Shown here: positions 19,868 to 28,504 of the stretch, piece by piece
Layout: every line of letters begins with the position of its first letter
Numbering within the stretch: the first letter of the stretch is position 1
NCBI GenBank assembly: GCA_009786025.1
Contig: WQUA01000012.1
Location: forward strand, 1 to 50,462
Origin: Pseudomonadota bacterium
GTDB lineage: Bacteria; Pseudomonadota; Gammaproteobacteria; Burkholderiales; Casimicrobiaceae
Reading direction: 5' to 3'
Length of the DNA stretch: 50,462 bases
Position numbers and translations under genes: made by a program
The notes under the pieces: model-generated
Databases searched by the model: none
Told to the model about the DNA's origin: nothing
The model's input: the letters and a program-made list of their open reading frames with translations, nothing else

Positions 19868-20896
19868 TCATTTGTTCTGCGTCTGCTGCGTCAACACATT
19901 GGAAAGCAAGCGCGCGGTCACATCGACGATCGGGATCACCCGCTCATACGCCATCCGTGTCGGGCCGATCACGCCCAGAGTGCCCATTACCTGCCCGTCA
20001 ACTGTATAAGGCGCGGTGATCACGCTGCACTCGTCGAGCGGCACCATGCCGGCTTCGGCGCCAATGTAGATGTGCACGCCTTCAGCGTTCTGCGACATGT
20101 CGAGCAGGTGCATCAGCGACGTTTTCTTTTCAAACACATCGAACAAGCGACGCAACTGTTCCATCCGGTCGGAAAAATCTTCAGCGTCCAGCAGATTTTT
20201 TTCACCGGCCACCACCGCTTCTGTCTCCCGCAAAACATCCTCACTCAAATCAATCGCAGCGTTCATCAAAGCCGCGATGTCTTCGCGCAGGGTTTTCAAT
20301 TCGTCGGAAAGGCGCAACCGGATCGCTGGGAACGGCACGCCGGCAAAATGACGGTTGAAAAAATTGGACGCTTCCGTCAACTCGCTTTGCGCGTAATCCT
20401 GCCGCGGCTGCAAAATACGATTCTGCACATCGCCCTCAGGGGTGACGACGATGAGCAGAATGCGTCGCTCGGACAAGCGCAGAAACTCCAGATGACGAAA
20501 CGCCGCTTCTCGCCGCTTCGGCGTCATCACAACGCCGGCAAAATGCGACAGTTGCGACAGCAGATTCGCCGCATTGGCAATCAGTTGTTGCGGCCGCGCA
20601 TCGGTTTGCAGTTCATTTTCGAGCCGCCTGATTTCCTGTTGTTCAAGCGGCTTGACCACCATCAGGCTGTCCACAAAAAAACGGTAACCGCGTGCTGTCG
20701 GAATGCGCCCCGCCGAAGTGTGCGGGCTGGCGATGAACCCCATTTCCTCAAGGTCGGCCATCACGTTACGAACCGTCGCCGGCGACAAATCCAGCCCCGA
20801 TTGTCGGGTCAGCACACGCGACCCCACCGGCTGCCCGTCAGCAACGTAGAGATCGATCAGCGTCTTCAAGAGGTGGGTAGCGCGCGGTTCAAGCAT
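19868..20896 (-). CDS. hrcA: Heat-inducible transcription repressor HrcA
   Basis: 342 residues, the usual HrcA length. The N-terminal winged-helix is clear: LEPRATHLLKTLIDLYVADG, then PVGSRVLTRQSGLDLSPATV and RNVMADLEEMGFI. These are followed by SPHTSAGRIPTARGYRFFVD, the standard HrcA signature, and a GAF-like C-terminal domain. HrcA represses groE/dnaK operons by binding CIRCE elements with help from GroEL. I chose the ATG at 20896; there is an in-frame extension but the family begins here. There is no Shine-Dalgarno before this ATG, while a -10-like TACAAT sits six bases upstream. No CIRCE element is found in the 84-base gap to nadK. Confidence 0.95.
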   Translation of the reverse strand: MLEPRATHLLKTLIDLYVADGQPVGSRVLTRQSGLDLSPATVRNVMADLEEMGFIASPHTSAGRIPTARGYRFFVDSLMVVKPLEQQEIRRLENELQTDARPQQLIANAANLLSQLSHFAGVVMTPKRREAAFRHLEFLRLSERRILLIVVTPEGDVQNRILQPRQDYAQSELTEASNFFNRHFAGVPFPAIRLRLSDELKTLREDIAALMNAAIDLSEDVLRETEAVVAGEKNLLDAEDFSDRMEQLRRLFDVFEKKTSLMHLLDMSQNAEGVHIYIGAEAGMVPLDECSVITAPYTVDGQVMGTLGVIGPTRMAYERVIPIVDVTARLLSNVLTQQTQNK

Positions 20897-20902
20897 TCTG
20901 CT

Positions 20903-20908
20903 ATTGTA
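20903..20908 (-). promoter_or_regulatory. -10-like box immediately before the hrcA ATG
   Basis: TACAAT on the minus strand with only AGCAGA between it and the ATG. If used, transcription would start at or next to the A of ATG, giving a leaderless message. No good -35 is seen. Confidence 0.3.
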
Positions 20909-20980
20909 CCGCGTGTCGCCCCCCTGCCCAGCCGCGGCCAAGTATGAAATAATCGCCGTCAACTATGGAATAATCACAAC

Positions 20981-21901
20981 ATGCTGAATTCCGAAAGCCC
21001 GTTCACCCGCATCGCGCTGGCCGGCCGCCGCAACAGTCCCGAATTGCTCGGACCGCTGTCGGTACTGGCCGATTTCCTGTTCCGGCGCGGCTTCCAAGTA
21101 TCAATTGAGGCAGAAACCGCCGCGATGGCGCCGCTTTCCGGCTATCCGAGCGTTGCCGCCGAAGCCTTGGGCATCAACAACGATCTGGTCATCGTACTTG
21201 GCGGCGACGGCACCATGCTGTCGTTTGCCCGTCGGCTGGCGCCATTTGATGTGCCGCTGGTCGGCATCAACCAGGGACGGCTGGGATTTCTGACCGACAT
21301 CCCGCAGGCGTATATGGAAGTTATGCTTGGCGATATCCTTGACGGCCGGTTCATTGAGGAGAAGCGGACGATGTTGCTGGCGCGCGTACAGCGCGAATCC
21401 GGTTCCACGCCGACTGAAGTCCTGGCGTTGAACGACATCGTAATCAATCGCGGCTCCGGCAGCGCAGTGATCGACCTATCCATCGCCATCGATGATCAGT
21501 TTGCCTACTCGCTGCGCGCTGATGGCCTCATCATCGCTACGCCGACAGGTTGCACCGCCTACGCGCTTTCCGCCGGCGGCCCGATCGTAGCGCCTACATT
21601 GCCCGTTTTCATTCTGGTGCCGGTCGCACCGCACGCGCTGACCCACCGCCCAATCATCGTCCCTGAAACAGCAAGGCTTACCCTCACCGTCGAGCGTGGC
21701 AGCGATGTTTCGCTGCACGGTGATTCGCAGTCGCAGATTCCGCTGATGCAAGGAGAACAAGTAACGATCCGGCGCTCATTGTACCGAGCCACGCTGTTGC
21801 ACCCGGCGCGCTACGATTATTTCTCGATGCTGCGCCAAAAACTGCACTGGACGGAAACGCCGGAGCGGTTGCGCACCGCTCTCGATGAGCCGCTTCTTTG
21901 A
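20981..21901 (+). CDS. nadK: NAD kinase
   Basis: 306 residues; phosphorylates NAD+ to NADP+ using ATP. The GGDGTML motif is at about residue 74, followed by NQGRLGFLTDI, the ALNDIVINRG segment (N-D in place of the more common N-E), and the second glycine-rich DGLIIATPTGCTAYALSAGG. It is divergent from hrcA. The ribosome site is weak (GGA about 11 bases from the ATG). Confidence 0.95.
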   Translation: MLNSESPFTRIALAGRRNSPELLGPLSVLADFLFRRGFQVSIEAETAAMAPLSGYPSVAAEALGINNDLVIVLGGDGTMLSFARRLAPFDVPLVGINQGRLGFLTDIPQAYMEVMLGDILDGRFIEEKRTMLLARVQRESGSTPTEVLALNDIVINRGSGSAVIDLSIAIDDQFAYSLRADGLIIATPTGCTAYALSAGGPIVAPTLPVFILVPVAPHALTHRPIIVPETARLTLTVERGSDVSLHGDSQSQIPLMQGEQVTIRRSLYRATLLHPARYDYFSMLRQKLHWTETPERLRTALDEPLL

Positions 21902-21928
21902 TCCCGCTTTTCTGAATCGCACCTACCC

Positions 21929-23596
21929 ATGCTGCACTGGCTCTCGATCCGAAACTTCGTACTGGTCGAAACGCTCGATATTGAATTCGGCCCGGGGTTC
22001 ACCGTGCTAACCGGCGAAACCGGCGCCGGTAAATCCATTCTGCTCGACGCCATCGGCTTGGTGCTAGGCGACCGTTTTGAAGCACGCCAGTTACGCGCCG
22101 GCACCGATCGCGCCGAGATTGCCGCCGGCTTCATCATCGCCCGGAACAGTCCTTCATATGAATGGCTGGCCGAACACGATCTGCTTGACGACGACACCCA
22201 TGCGTTGACGCTGCGGCGCGTCCTCGACGCCGGAGGCAAAAGCCGCGCCTGGATCAACGGCCGCCCGGCTCCGTTGACGCAACTTACTGAACTCGGCGCC
22301 CTGCTTCTCGAATTGCACGGTCAGCACGCCCACCAGTCACTAAGCCAAAACAAAGCGCAGCGTCACTGGCTCGATGCTTACGCCGGCGTGCTGCCACAAG
22401 CCGACGCCGTGCGCGACGCCTGGCGCGCCTGGCGCGCCGCCCAACAGGCGCTTGACAATGCCCGTCAGACACAGGAAACAATGGTCGCCGAGCGCGAGCG
22501 CCTGACCTTGCGCCACGACGACTTACAAGCGCTGGCGATGCAAGACGGCGAATGGGAACAACTGTCAGCTCGGCAAAATCAACTGACCCACGCCGAAACC
22601 CTGCTCACGATCGCCCGCGACGGCGCCGATCTTCTCTCCGAGGGTGAGGCAGCGCTGCTACCACAACTCCATCACCTTATCCAGAAACTGCGTGACGCCG
22701 GGCAATACGACCCGGCCTTCACCGCGCTCTCACAACAAATCGAAAGTGCTACCATTGACCTCGCCGAGGCAGCGCGATCGCTGCGCGAAGCGGCGCGTCA
22801 TGTTGACCTCGATCCAGAAACGCTGGCCGCCACCGAAGCGCGGCTGACTGTGATTCACGATCTGGCGCGCAAATACCGCACACGCCCGGAAGCCTTGGCG
22901 ACGTTGGCCGCCGACACCACCCAGGCGCTGGCCCGACTCGATCAGGCAGCCGACCTCGTGGTGCTCGAACAGGCGCTTGCCGACAGCGAGCGCCGCTATC
23001 GCGATCATGCGCAAAAACTTTCGCTGCAACGCCGTCGCGCCGCCCGTGAGCTTGCCGATGCGGTCACCTCCGGCCTCGCCGCACTGGCGATGCCGGGCGG
23101 GCGCTTCGAAGTCGTCGTCACTTCGATTGCGCAGCCGGAAAGCTATGGCCTTGATCACATCGAATTCAACATCTCCGCTCATTCCAGCCAACCGCTGGCA
23201 CCGCTCGCCAAAGTCGCCTCCGGAGGCGAATTGTCGCGCATCGCGCTGGCGCTGCTCACCGTACTGGCGCGCGCTGGCAGTGCGCCGACGCTGATTTTTG
23301 ATGAAATCGACAATGGCGTCGGTGGAGCCGTCGGCCACGCGATCGGTCAGCGCCTGCGCGCACTCGGCGGCGAAAAGCAAGTCTTGTGCGTCACCCACCT
23401 GCCGCAGGTCGCCGTCTGTGCCCATCATCATTACTTGGTAACGAAAGAAGGCGATCATGAACAGGTGAAATGCCGTCTCACCGTACTCGACCCGGCGACG
23501 CGCGCCGAAGAAGTCGCCCGAATGCTGGGCGGCGCCACTGTGACCGCAAAGACACGGGCGCACGCGCGCGAACTGTTGGAAGCCGCTGTTTCATAG
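21929..23596 (+). CDS. recN: DNA repair protein RecN
   Basis: 555 residues, an SMC-like ATPase that acts in double-strand-break repair and sister chromatid cohesion. Walker A is GETGAGKSILLDAIG near residue 33. Long helical coiled-coil arms fill about 150-360. The ABC signature is ASGGELSRIALAL and Walker B is LIFDEIDNGVGGAVG, with the family D-loop. It is 27 bases after nadK, a frequent pairing in proteobacteria, with no obvious ribosome site before the ATG. Confidence 0.96.
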   Translation: MLHWLSIRNFVLVETLDIEFGPGFTVLTGETGAGKSILLDAIGLVLGDRFEARQLRAGTDRAEIAAGFIIARNSPSYEWLAEHDLLDDDTHALTLRRVLDAGGKSRAWINGRPAPLTQLTELGALLLELHGQHAHQSLSQNKAQRHWLDAYAGVLPQADAVRDAWRAWRAAQQALDNARQTQETMVAERERLTLRHDDLQALAMQDGEWEQLSARQNQLTHAETLLTIARDGADLLSEGEAALLPQLHHLIQKLRDAGQYDPAFTALSQQIESATIDLAEAARSLREAARHVDLDPETLAATEARLTVIHDLARKYRTRPEALATLAADTTQALARLDQAADLVVLEQALADSERRYRDHAQKLSLQRRRAARELADAVTSGLAALAMPGGRFEVVVTSIAQPESYGLDHIEFNISAHSSQPLAPLAKVASGGELSRIALALLTVLARAGSAPTLIFDEIDNGVGGAVGHAIGQRLRALGGEKQVLCVTHLPQVAVCAHHHYLVTKEGDHEQVKCRLTVLDPATRAEEVARMLGGATVTAKTRAHARELLEAAVS

Positions 23597-23659
23597 CGAT
23601 TCCGAAAAATCCGCGTAGAATAGCAAAGATATTCTCGCGTCTTTCTGAGGACTCGCGCC

Positions 23660-24307
23660 ATGAAAAATACTTCGTTTGCTCCGGCTTATGTATGGCTGGG
23701 ATGTAGTCTGTTTGCGCTGTCGTCATTCATCGCTGTAGCGGCTGACCTTTACAAATGCGCCGGGGACGGCGGCATTCCCGTCTATCAGAACGCGCCGTGC
23801 GAAAAAGGCAAGGAACTGCGCAACCTGTCCAACGAGGATACTCTGTCGGTCGTACCAATGCGCGTGGAACCTTCGCGCTTGCCTCCCCCGCCTCCTTCCA
23901 CTCCGCCGCTGCCCCCACCCGCTGTAACGCCCCCCGCAACAGTGCCAGCCACCAATGCCCCGTCGCCTGGCAGCGCACCGCCAGCAGCCAAAGAAGCGCC
24001 CCCTGCGTCTGATGGTGCGCCTCAGATTTCATCTCCAGTGTCCGCCCCGCCGCCCGCCGGGCTTCCCGAAATCACCCCGCTTGGCGCAGCCGCCCTTGCC
24101 CGGATGTCTATCAAGCCGGGGATGACCACCGCCGAAGTCGAAGCCAAACTTGGCCCGGCGCCGATGACCACCAGTAACGATGCCCCTGACCAACCGATAC
24201 GCTGGTTCTACTTTCCGACCGAAGGGGACAACGAAACCATCACCACCATCGTGTTCCAGCGCGGCAAAGTCACCAACGTCGACCGCAAGCCAACGAAAAA
24301 AGATTAG
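23660..24307 (+). CDS. Envelope protein with DUF4124 and BamE/SmpA-like domains
   Basis: 215 residues. Residues 1-28 form a signal peptide ending ...FIAVAA. Residues 30-55 match the DUF4124 pattern ([19 protein letters not shown], with two cysteines that could form a disulfide). Residues 70-135 are a proline/alanine-rich linker. The C-terminal 70 residues ([20 protein letters not shown], then [19 protein letters not shown]) resemble the SmpA/OmlA/BamE-type fold. The protein is probably periplasmic. No specific function is known to me for this combination. Confidence 0.75.
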   Translation: MKNTSFAPAYVWLGCSLFALSSFIAVAADLYKCAGDGGIPVYQNAPCEKGKELRNLSNEDTLSVVPMRVEPSRLPPPPPSTPPLPPPAVTPPATVPATNAPSPGSAPPAAKEAPPASDGAPQISSPVSAPPPAGLPEITPLGAAALARMSIKPGMTTAEVEAKLGPAPMTTSNDAPDQPIRWFYFPTEGDNETITTIVFQRGKVTNVDRKPTKKD

Positions 24308-24324
24308 CCGATAAAAAGATCTGT

Positions 24325-24777
24325 ATGCGGGTTTTATTACAGCGCGTCACTTCGGCGAAAGTGGATGTTGAAGGCCAAACCGTCGGCCAGATCGGTTGCG
24401 GGCTGCTGGCGCTGGTTGGCATTACCGAAGGCGACAGCCAGGAAGACGCCGACTGGTTGTGTAAAAAAATTGTTCAGTCGCGCATCTTCGACGATGAAAA
24501 CGGTGTGATGAACCGTTCGCTCGCCGAGATCGGCGGCGACGTGCTGGCGGTCAGCCAATTCACCCTGTACGCCTCGACCCGGAAAGGTAACCGCCCTTCC
24601 TACAGCGCCGCCGCCCGCCCCGAATTCGCGCAGCCGTTTTTCGACGCCTTCGTGAGACAGCTCGCCGAAACCTTGGGAAAACCCGTACCGACCGGCGTCT
24701 TCGGCGCGATGATGCAAGTCTCCCTCGTCAATGACGGGCCGGTTACCTTGTGGCTCGACTCGCGGATGCGAGAGTAA
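24325..24777 (+). CDS. dtd: D-aminoacyl-tRNA deacylase
   Basis: 150 residues; removes D-amino acids (and glycine from tRNA-Ala) wrongly attached to tRNA. The two family motifs are present: [17 protein letters not shown] (catalytic surroundings) and [12 protein letters not shown], which contains the cross-subunit Gly-cisPro dipeptide. Start [13 protein letters not shown] is typical. It is 17 bases after the DUF4124 gene. Confidence 0.96.
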   Translation: MRVLLQRVTSAKVDVEGQTVGQIGCGLLALVGITEGDSQEDADWLCKKIVQSRIFDDENGVMNRSLAEIGGDVLAVSQFTLYASTRKGNRPSYSAAARPEFAQPFFDAFVRQLAETLGKPVPTGVFGAMMQVSLVNDGPVTLWLDSRMRE

Positions 24778-24807
24778 GAAAAGCAGGCAAACCCAAACCG
24801 GCGCGAA

Positions 24808-25356
24808 TCAACCGAACTTACGCACCCAGGCAGCAAAGGCATCGACAAAGCTCTGCACGAAATCCCTACTGGCCGGACCGATAGCGCCATCAACGACCAG
24901 CCCCTCCTTCCACTGAATGAACATCTCCTGACCAGGCAGCGTCGGCATGCCCAAAAAAGCCATCACGTTACGCAAATGCTGCTGCGCCAGCGCCGCACCG
25001 ATGGGCCCACCGGAAACGCCCGCCACCGCCGCAGGCTTGCCCGCCCACACGCTTTTGCCCCACGGGCGCGAACCATGGTCGAGAGCATTTTTGAGCACGC
25101 CGGAAATCGAACGGTTGTATTCGGGCGTAACCAACAGCACGCCATCAGCGGCTTTGATCGTCTGGCGCAGGCGCGTAACAGCAGGCGCAGGGCTATCGTC
25201 ATCATCCTGATTGTAAAGCGGCAGGTCGTCGATACGGGCAAACTCTGCCCTGAAGTCGGCGGGAAGTTGCTTGGTCAGCGCTTGCGCAAACTGCTTGTTG
25301 ACCGATTCCTTGCGCAAGCTGCCGACAATAATTACAACGGTATAAATTTTGCTCAT
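24808..25356 (-). CDS. NADPH-dependent FMN reductase family protein
   Basis: 182 residues, a flavodoxin-like fold. IIVGSLRKESVNKQFAQAL at the N-terminus binds the FMN phosphate and VTPEYNRSISGVLKNALDHG is the signature of the ArsH/ChrR/SsuE-like NAD(P)H:FMN or quinone reductases. It probably reduces quinones, chromate-like oxidants or azo compounds with NADPH; the substrate cannot be told. ATG 25356 is preceded by AAGGAG at good spacing, so the longer open frame upstream is not used. It converges with dtd. Confidence 0.9.
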   Translation of the reverse strand: MSKIYTVVIIVGSLRKESVNKQFAQALTKQLPADFRAEFARIDDLPLYNQDDDDSPAPAVTRLRQTIKAADGVLLVTPEYNRSISGVLKNALDHGSRPWGKSVWAGKPAAVAGVSGGPIGAALAQQHLRNVMAFLGMPTLPGQEMFIQWKEGLVVDGAIGPASRDFVQSFVDAFAAWVRKFG

Positions 25357-25660
25357 AAGGCGCTCCTTACATAGAAGTGTAGAAAAAGTCGAGAGGCCGC
25401 CGTCACGATCCCCCTTCACCGTTGATGGCTGCCCGCAGCGAGTGGCCAAAAAATCAGTCCGCCGGATGCCTGCGTATCCTAGCACGCACACGCCACCAGC
25501 GGCATGAGGCAGCGTCCCAGGCTGTTCGAAAAGGCGACCGGTTACAAACAGCCCTTTATATCGGCCGTTTCCTGCCGTATCCTAGCGCCTTTGCTCAACG
25601 GCAGGCGATCCGATATTTTAAAAAAACATCGGCGCGCTACTCAAATAACTGGAGAAACGA
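25357..25660. other. Intergenic region between FMN reductase and ddh
   Basis: 304 bases between divergent genes. It holds a candidate promoter for ddh (25591-25619) and two copies of GTATCCTAGC (25474-25483 and 25577-25586), 103 bases apart. Nothing else is evident. Confidence 0.5.
25591..25619 (+). promoter_or_regulatory. Candidate promoter for the diaminopimelate dehydrogenase gene
   Basis: TTGCTC, 17-base spacer, TATTTT, about 40 bases before the start codon. Moderate match to sigma70. Confidence 0.35.
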
Positions 25661-26557
25661 ATGTCAAAGAAAAGAATCGCCGTGGTTGGCTACGGCAACA
25701 TCGGAAAGCACGCCATCGAAGCCATCGAAGCCAGCCCCGACTTTGAACTGGCCGGCGTCATCCGCCGCAAGACCGGCGAAAAGCCGCGCGAACTCGCAGA
25801 TGTTCCCGTGACAGACAATATCGCGGCGCTGGGCAAGGTTGACGCAGCACTGCTGTGCACGCCGACGAGAAGCGTTTCCGAACATGCCAAGAAGTACCTC
25901 AAGCTCGGCATCAACACCGTCGACAGCTACGATATCCACACCTCGTTCCTCGACCTGCGCCGGGAGCTGATGCCCATCGCGCAGGCAAACAACGCAGTCG
26001 CCATCATTTCCTCCGGCTGGGACCCCGGCAGTGATTCCGTGGTCAGGACGCTGCTCGAAGCCTGCGCGCCCAAGGGGCTGACCTACACCAATTTCGGCCC
26101 CGGCATGAGCATGGGACACACTGTAGCCGCCAAAAGCATCGCCGGCGTCGCCAATGCGCTGTCGATGACCATTCCGCTGGGCACCAGCATTCATCGGCGG
26201 GTGGTGTATGTTGAACTTGCCGCTGGCGCGAACATCGAGGATGTGAGTAAGAAGATCAAGGCCGATCCGTATTTCAGCCACGATGAGACGCACGTCATCG
26301 CCGTGCAGAATATTGAGGATGTGATCGACATGGGCCACGGCGTCAATCTGGTCAGAAAAGGCGTTTCAGGCAAGACCGACAACCAGTTGTTCGAGTTCAA
26401 TATGAAGATCAACAATCCGGCGCTGACCTCGCAAGTCATGCTGTCCTGCGCCAGAGCGACGTTCAAACAAAAACCCGGCGTTTACACGATGCCCGAAATT
26501 CCTGTGATTGATCTCTTGTACGGCGACAAGGAAAGTCTGCTGGCAAGATTGGTTTGA
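25661..26557 (+). CDS. ddh: meso-Diaminopimelate D-dehydrogenase, short (type II-like)
   Basis: 298 residues. It catalyses the NADP-dependent interconversion of meso-2,6-diaminopimelate and L-tetrahydrodipicolinate, a one-step bypass of the succinylase branch of lysine synthesis. Rossmann motif VVGYGNIGKHAIEAI; cofactor arginines in GVIRRKTGEKPRE; the family active-site segments SSGWDPGSDSVVRTLLEA and NFGPGMSMGHTVAAKSI are clear. At about 298 residues it resembles the shorter Symbiobacterium-like group rather than the 320-residue Corynebacterium enzyme. Ribosome site CTGGAG, six bases before ATG. It stands alone, not in a lysine operon, and is unusual for betaproteobacteria, so transfer is likely. 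Confidence 0.88.
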   Translation: MSKKRIAVVGYGNIGKHAIEAIEASPDFELAGVIRRKTGEKPRELADVPVTDNIAALGKVDAALLCTPTRSVSEHAKKYLKLGINTVDSYDIHTSFLDLRRELMPIAQANNAVAIISSGWDPGSDSVVRTLLEACAPKGLTYTNFGPGMSMGHTVAAKSIAGVANALSMTIPLGTSIHRRVVYVELAAGANIEDVSKKIKADPYFSHDETHVIAVQNIEDVIDMGHGVNLVRKGVSGKTDNQLFEFNMKINNPALTSQVMLSCARATFKQKPGVYTMPEIPVIDLLYGDKESLLARLV

Positions 26558-26574
26558 GGATCAGGGATCGGAGA

Positions 26575-27543
26575 TCAGTTTCCTGATTTCCGATCCCTGG
26601 CCGTAGCGCACATCTGCGCAATGCCCTCGGCCAAGCTGGTTTTGGGCGACCAACCGAGAAGAGCGCAAGAGGCCGCAGGGTCAATCTGAAAACTGCCCGC
26701 CAGTTTCTCGAAACGCGCCTTCTGCCCAAACAGAGAACACGTCGCCCTTAAAAGCGTGGGCGGCATCGAAAAAAGCCGCACAGGTTTTCTCAACTCACGA
26801 GCAATCATACGTATCAACTCCGGCGTCACTACATCTTCACCGTCGGACGCCAGTAAAACCTGCCCGCCTGCGTTTGGGTGGCAGGCGGCGGTGAGAAGAA
26901 AATCCACGCAGTTGGAGACATTGATCAAACTTCTGCGGTTGTCGATCCCGGCCAGCGGTAAGGGGACGCTGCTCGACGCCAAACGCATGAGCGTCGCCAT
27001 GTTTCCCTTGACGCCCGCGCCGTAAACGAGCGGCAAGCGAACGATCACCGGTTCCAAAGCAACGCAAGACAACAAAAATTCTTCTGCCGCCCGCTTGGAT
27101 TGCGCGTAAACACTATCGGGGCGCGGCGCGACAGGCGAGTCCTCCCGAAAAGCCTCGCCGGCAACCGAAGCAGCGCCGTAAACAGCCACAGAAGTGGTAA
27201 AAACAAAACGGCGCACCCGCGCTTTCAGCGCCGCTTCCGCCAGAGCACGAGTCATTTCCAGATTGTCCTGAAAATAGATCAAGCGCGCAGACGGCGAAGA
27301 ATTGTCTCCGCGATGCACGCGCGCGGCGAGATGAAAAACCACCTCTATCCCACGGCAAACCTCCAGCCAATCCGCAGTATCCACCGCGCTTCGCGCTACC
27401 TGAACATTTTCCAGCTTCTCGTCGAAATAATTCCTTGCCGGTACTGAAGTGCTAACTGCCCTAACCTCATGACCGGCATCGAGAAGGTAACGGACAAGAT
27501 GCGTTCCGATAAAGCCGCTCGCTCCGGTAACGAGACACTTCAC
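26575..27543 (-). CDS. NAD-dependent epimerase/dehydratase family protein
   Basis: 322 residues, extended short-chain dehydrogenase fold. NAD motif VTGASGFIGTHLVRYLLDAG; catalytic YxxxK in YAQSKRAAEEFLL; conserved VFHLAARVH and FVFTTSVAVYG. It most resembles UDP-glucose/UDP-GalNAc 4-epimerase-like proteins acting on nucleotide sugars. The substrate is not identifiable. It starts at GTG (27543), supported by AAGGA six bases upstream. The start is nine bases after the trmJ stop, so the two probably form an operon. Confidence 0.9.
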   Translation of the reverse strand: MKCLVTGASGFIGTHLVRYLLDAGHEVRAVSTSVPARNYFDEKLENVQVARSAVDTADWLEVCRGIEVVFHLAARVHRGDNSSPSARLIYFQDNLEMTRALAEAALKARVRRFVFTTSVAVYGAASVAGEAFREDSPVAPRPDSVYAQSKRAAEEFLLSCVALEPVIVRLPLVYGAGVKGNMATLMRLASSSVPLPLAGIDNRRSLINVSNCVDFLLTAACHPNAGGQVLLASDGEDVVTPELIRMIARELRKPVRLFSMPPTLLRATCSLFGQKARFEKLAGSFQIDPAASCALLGWSPKTSLAEGIAQMCATARDRKSGN

Positions 27544-27552
27544 AGCTTTTCC

Positions 27553-28377
27553 TTATCCGTCAACAGGGCGTTTTCGGCCCAAGCGGCGATCTTCCGCTTT
27601 TGTTACTTCAAGCAATGCGTCCATCTCCGCCAGAATGCCGCGCAAAATATTAACTTCTTCGCGCTCCAACCCAGCTCGCACAAAAAGACGCCGCAACCGC
27701 GGCAGCAAACGTTTGGGGCGCTCAGGATTCAGAAAACCACAAGCGATCAGCGTTTTTTCGGCGTGCGCGTACAGCCTTTCAATATCTTCATGGCTCGCGC
27801 CGATAAAACGCGGCGCCCGCCAAACCGTCCCCGCGCCCAGCGCCATCCGTAATTCGTAGGCCGCCACTTGCACCGCCGCTGCAAGATTCAGCGATGAATA
27901 CTGAGGATTGGCCGGAATCGTCGCCGCCACCGTACATTGCGCCAATTCCGCATTGGACAACCCCGACATTTCCGTTCCGAACACCAACGCGATGTCCCTC
28001 GATGGCGAACCCTTCGCCGCTAATTGCCGCGCCGCTTCTTCGGCCGCTTGCCGTGCAGCCAACACCCGACCAGCAAATTCCCGTGGTCGCGCTGAAAACC
28101 CGGCCGCCCAAACGCACCCGGCCAGAGCTTCGGACAAGGTTCCTACCACCCGCGCGCGTTTCAGCACTTCGTCGGCGCCTGAAGCCATCGCTACGGCTTC
28201 GGGCGCCGGAAAGCGCGATGGTAAGACGAGAACCAGTTGCGACAGGCCCATTGTCCACATCGCCCGCGCCGCTGCCCCGATATTGCCGGGATGAGAGGTA
28301 TGCACCAATACAATCCGCACGCGCGGTAATGCGGGCGCTACCGCCGCGCTATCTGAATTTACTCCCGGTACCTTCAT
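27553..28377 (-). CDS. trmJ: tRNA (cytidine/uridine-2'-O-)-methyltransferase TrmJ
   Basis: 274 residues, SPOUT-class methyltransferase that modifies position 32 of tRNAs using AdoMet. N-terminal IVLVHTSHPGNIGAAARAM is the family signature. The trefoil-knot AdoMet site is seen in ALVFGTEMSGLSNAEL and IPANPQYSSLNLAAAVQV. C-terminal helical tail of about 70 residues is typical for TrmJ (HEDIERLYAHAEKTL). Upstream partner of the epimerase-like gene. The start ATG has a poor ribosome site. Confidence 0.93.
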   Translation of the reverse strand: MKVPGVNSDSAAVAPALPRVRIVLVHTSHPGNIGAAARAMWTMGLSQLVLVLPSRFPAPEAVAMASGADEVLKRARVVGTLSEALAGCVWAAGFSARPREFAGRVLAARQAAEEAARQLAAKGSPSRDIALVFGTEMSGLSNAELAQCTVAATIPANPQYSSLNLAAAVQVAAYELRMALGAGTVWRAPRFIGASHEDIERLYAHAEKTLIACGFLNPERPKRLLPRLRRLFVRAGLEREEVNILRGILAEMDALLEVTKAEDRRLGRKRPVDG

Positions 28378-28424
28378 TGCGAAATCCGCTTATCCCTGAT
28401 CGACACATGCACGCCAAAACGTAA

Positions 28425-28442
28425 CAGCCCCTCGCGGGGCTG
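28425..28442 (-). terminator. Hairpin after the EF-G-like gene
   Basis: CAGCCCC / GGGGCTG seven-base stem with a TCGC loop, 63 bases beyond the EF-G-like stop. On the minus strand it is followed by GTTACGTTTTGG, a weak T tract. It probably separates this gene from trmJ. Confidence 0.45.
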
Positions 28443-28504
28443 CTGTAAATAATGCGCCTGCAACGCACCTCCGCATAACTCTCCCTTTCAAGAGAGATAG
28501 GCGC

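Noticed and set aside
20072-20947. 291-codon open frame on plus, antisense to hrcA
   Set aside because: Shadow of hrcA; Gln/His/Arg-rich without recognisable domain.
20897-20980. Search for a CIRCE operator in the hrcA-nadK gap
   Set aside because: No TTAGCACTC / GAGTGCTAA pair is present, so autoregulation by HrcA at this site is not supported.
22730-23563. 277-codon open frame on minus, antisense to recN
   Set aside because: Fully opposite recN, whose motifs are certain.
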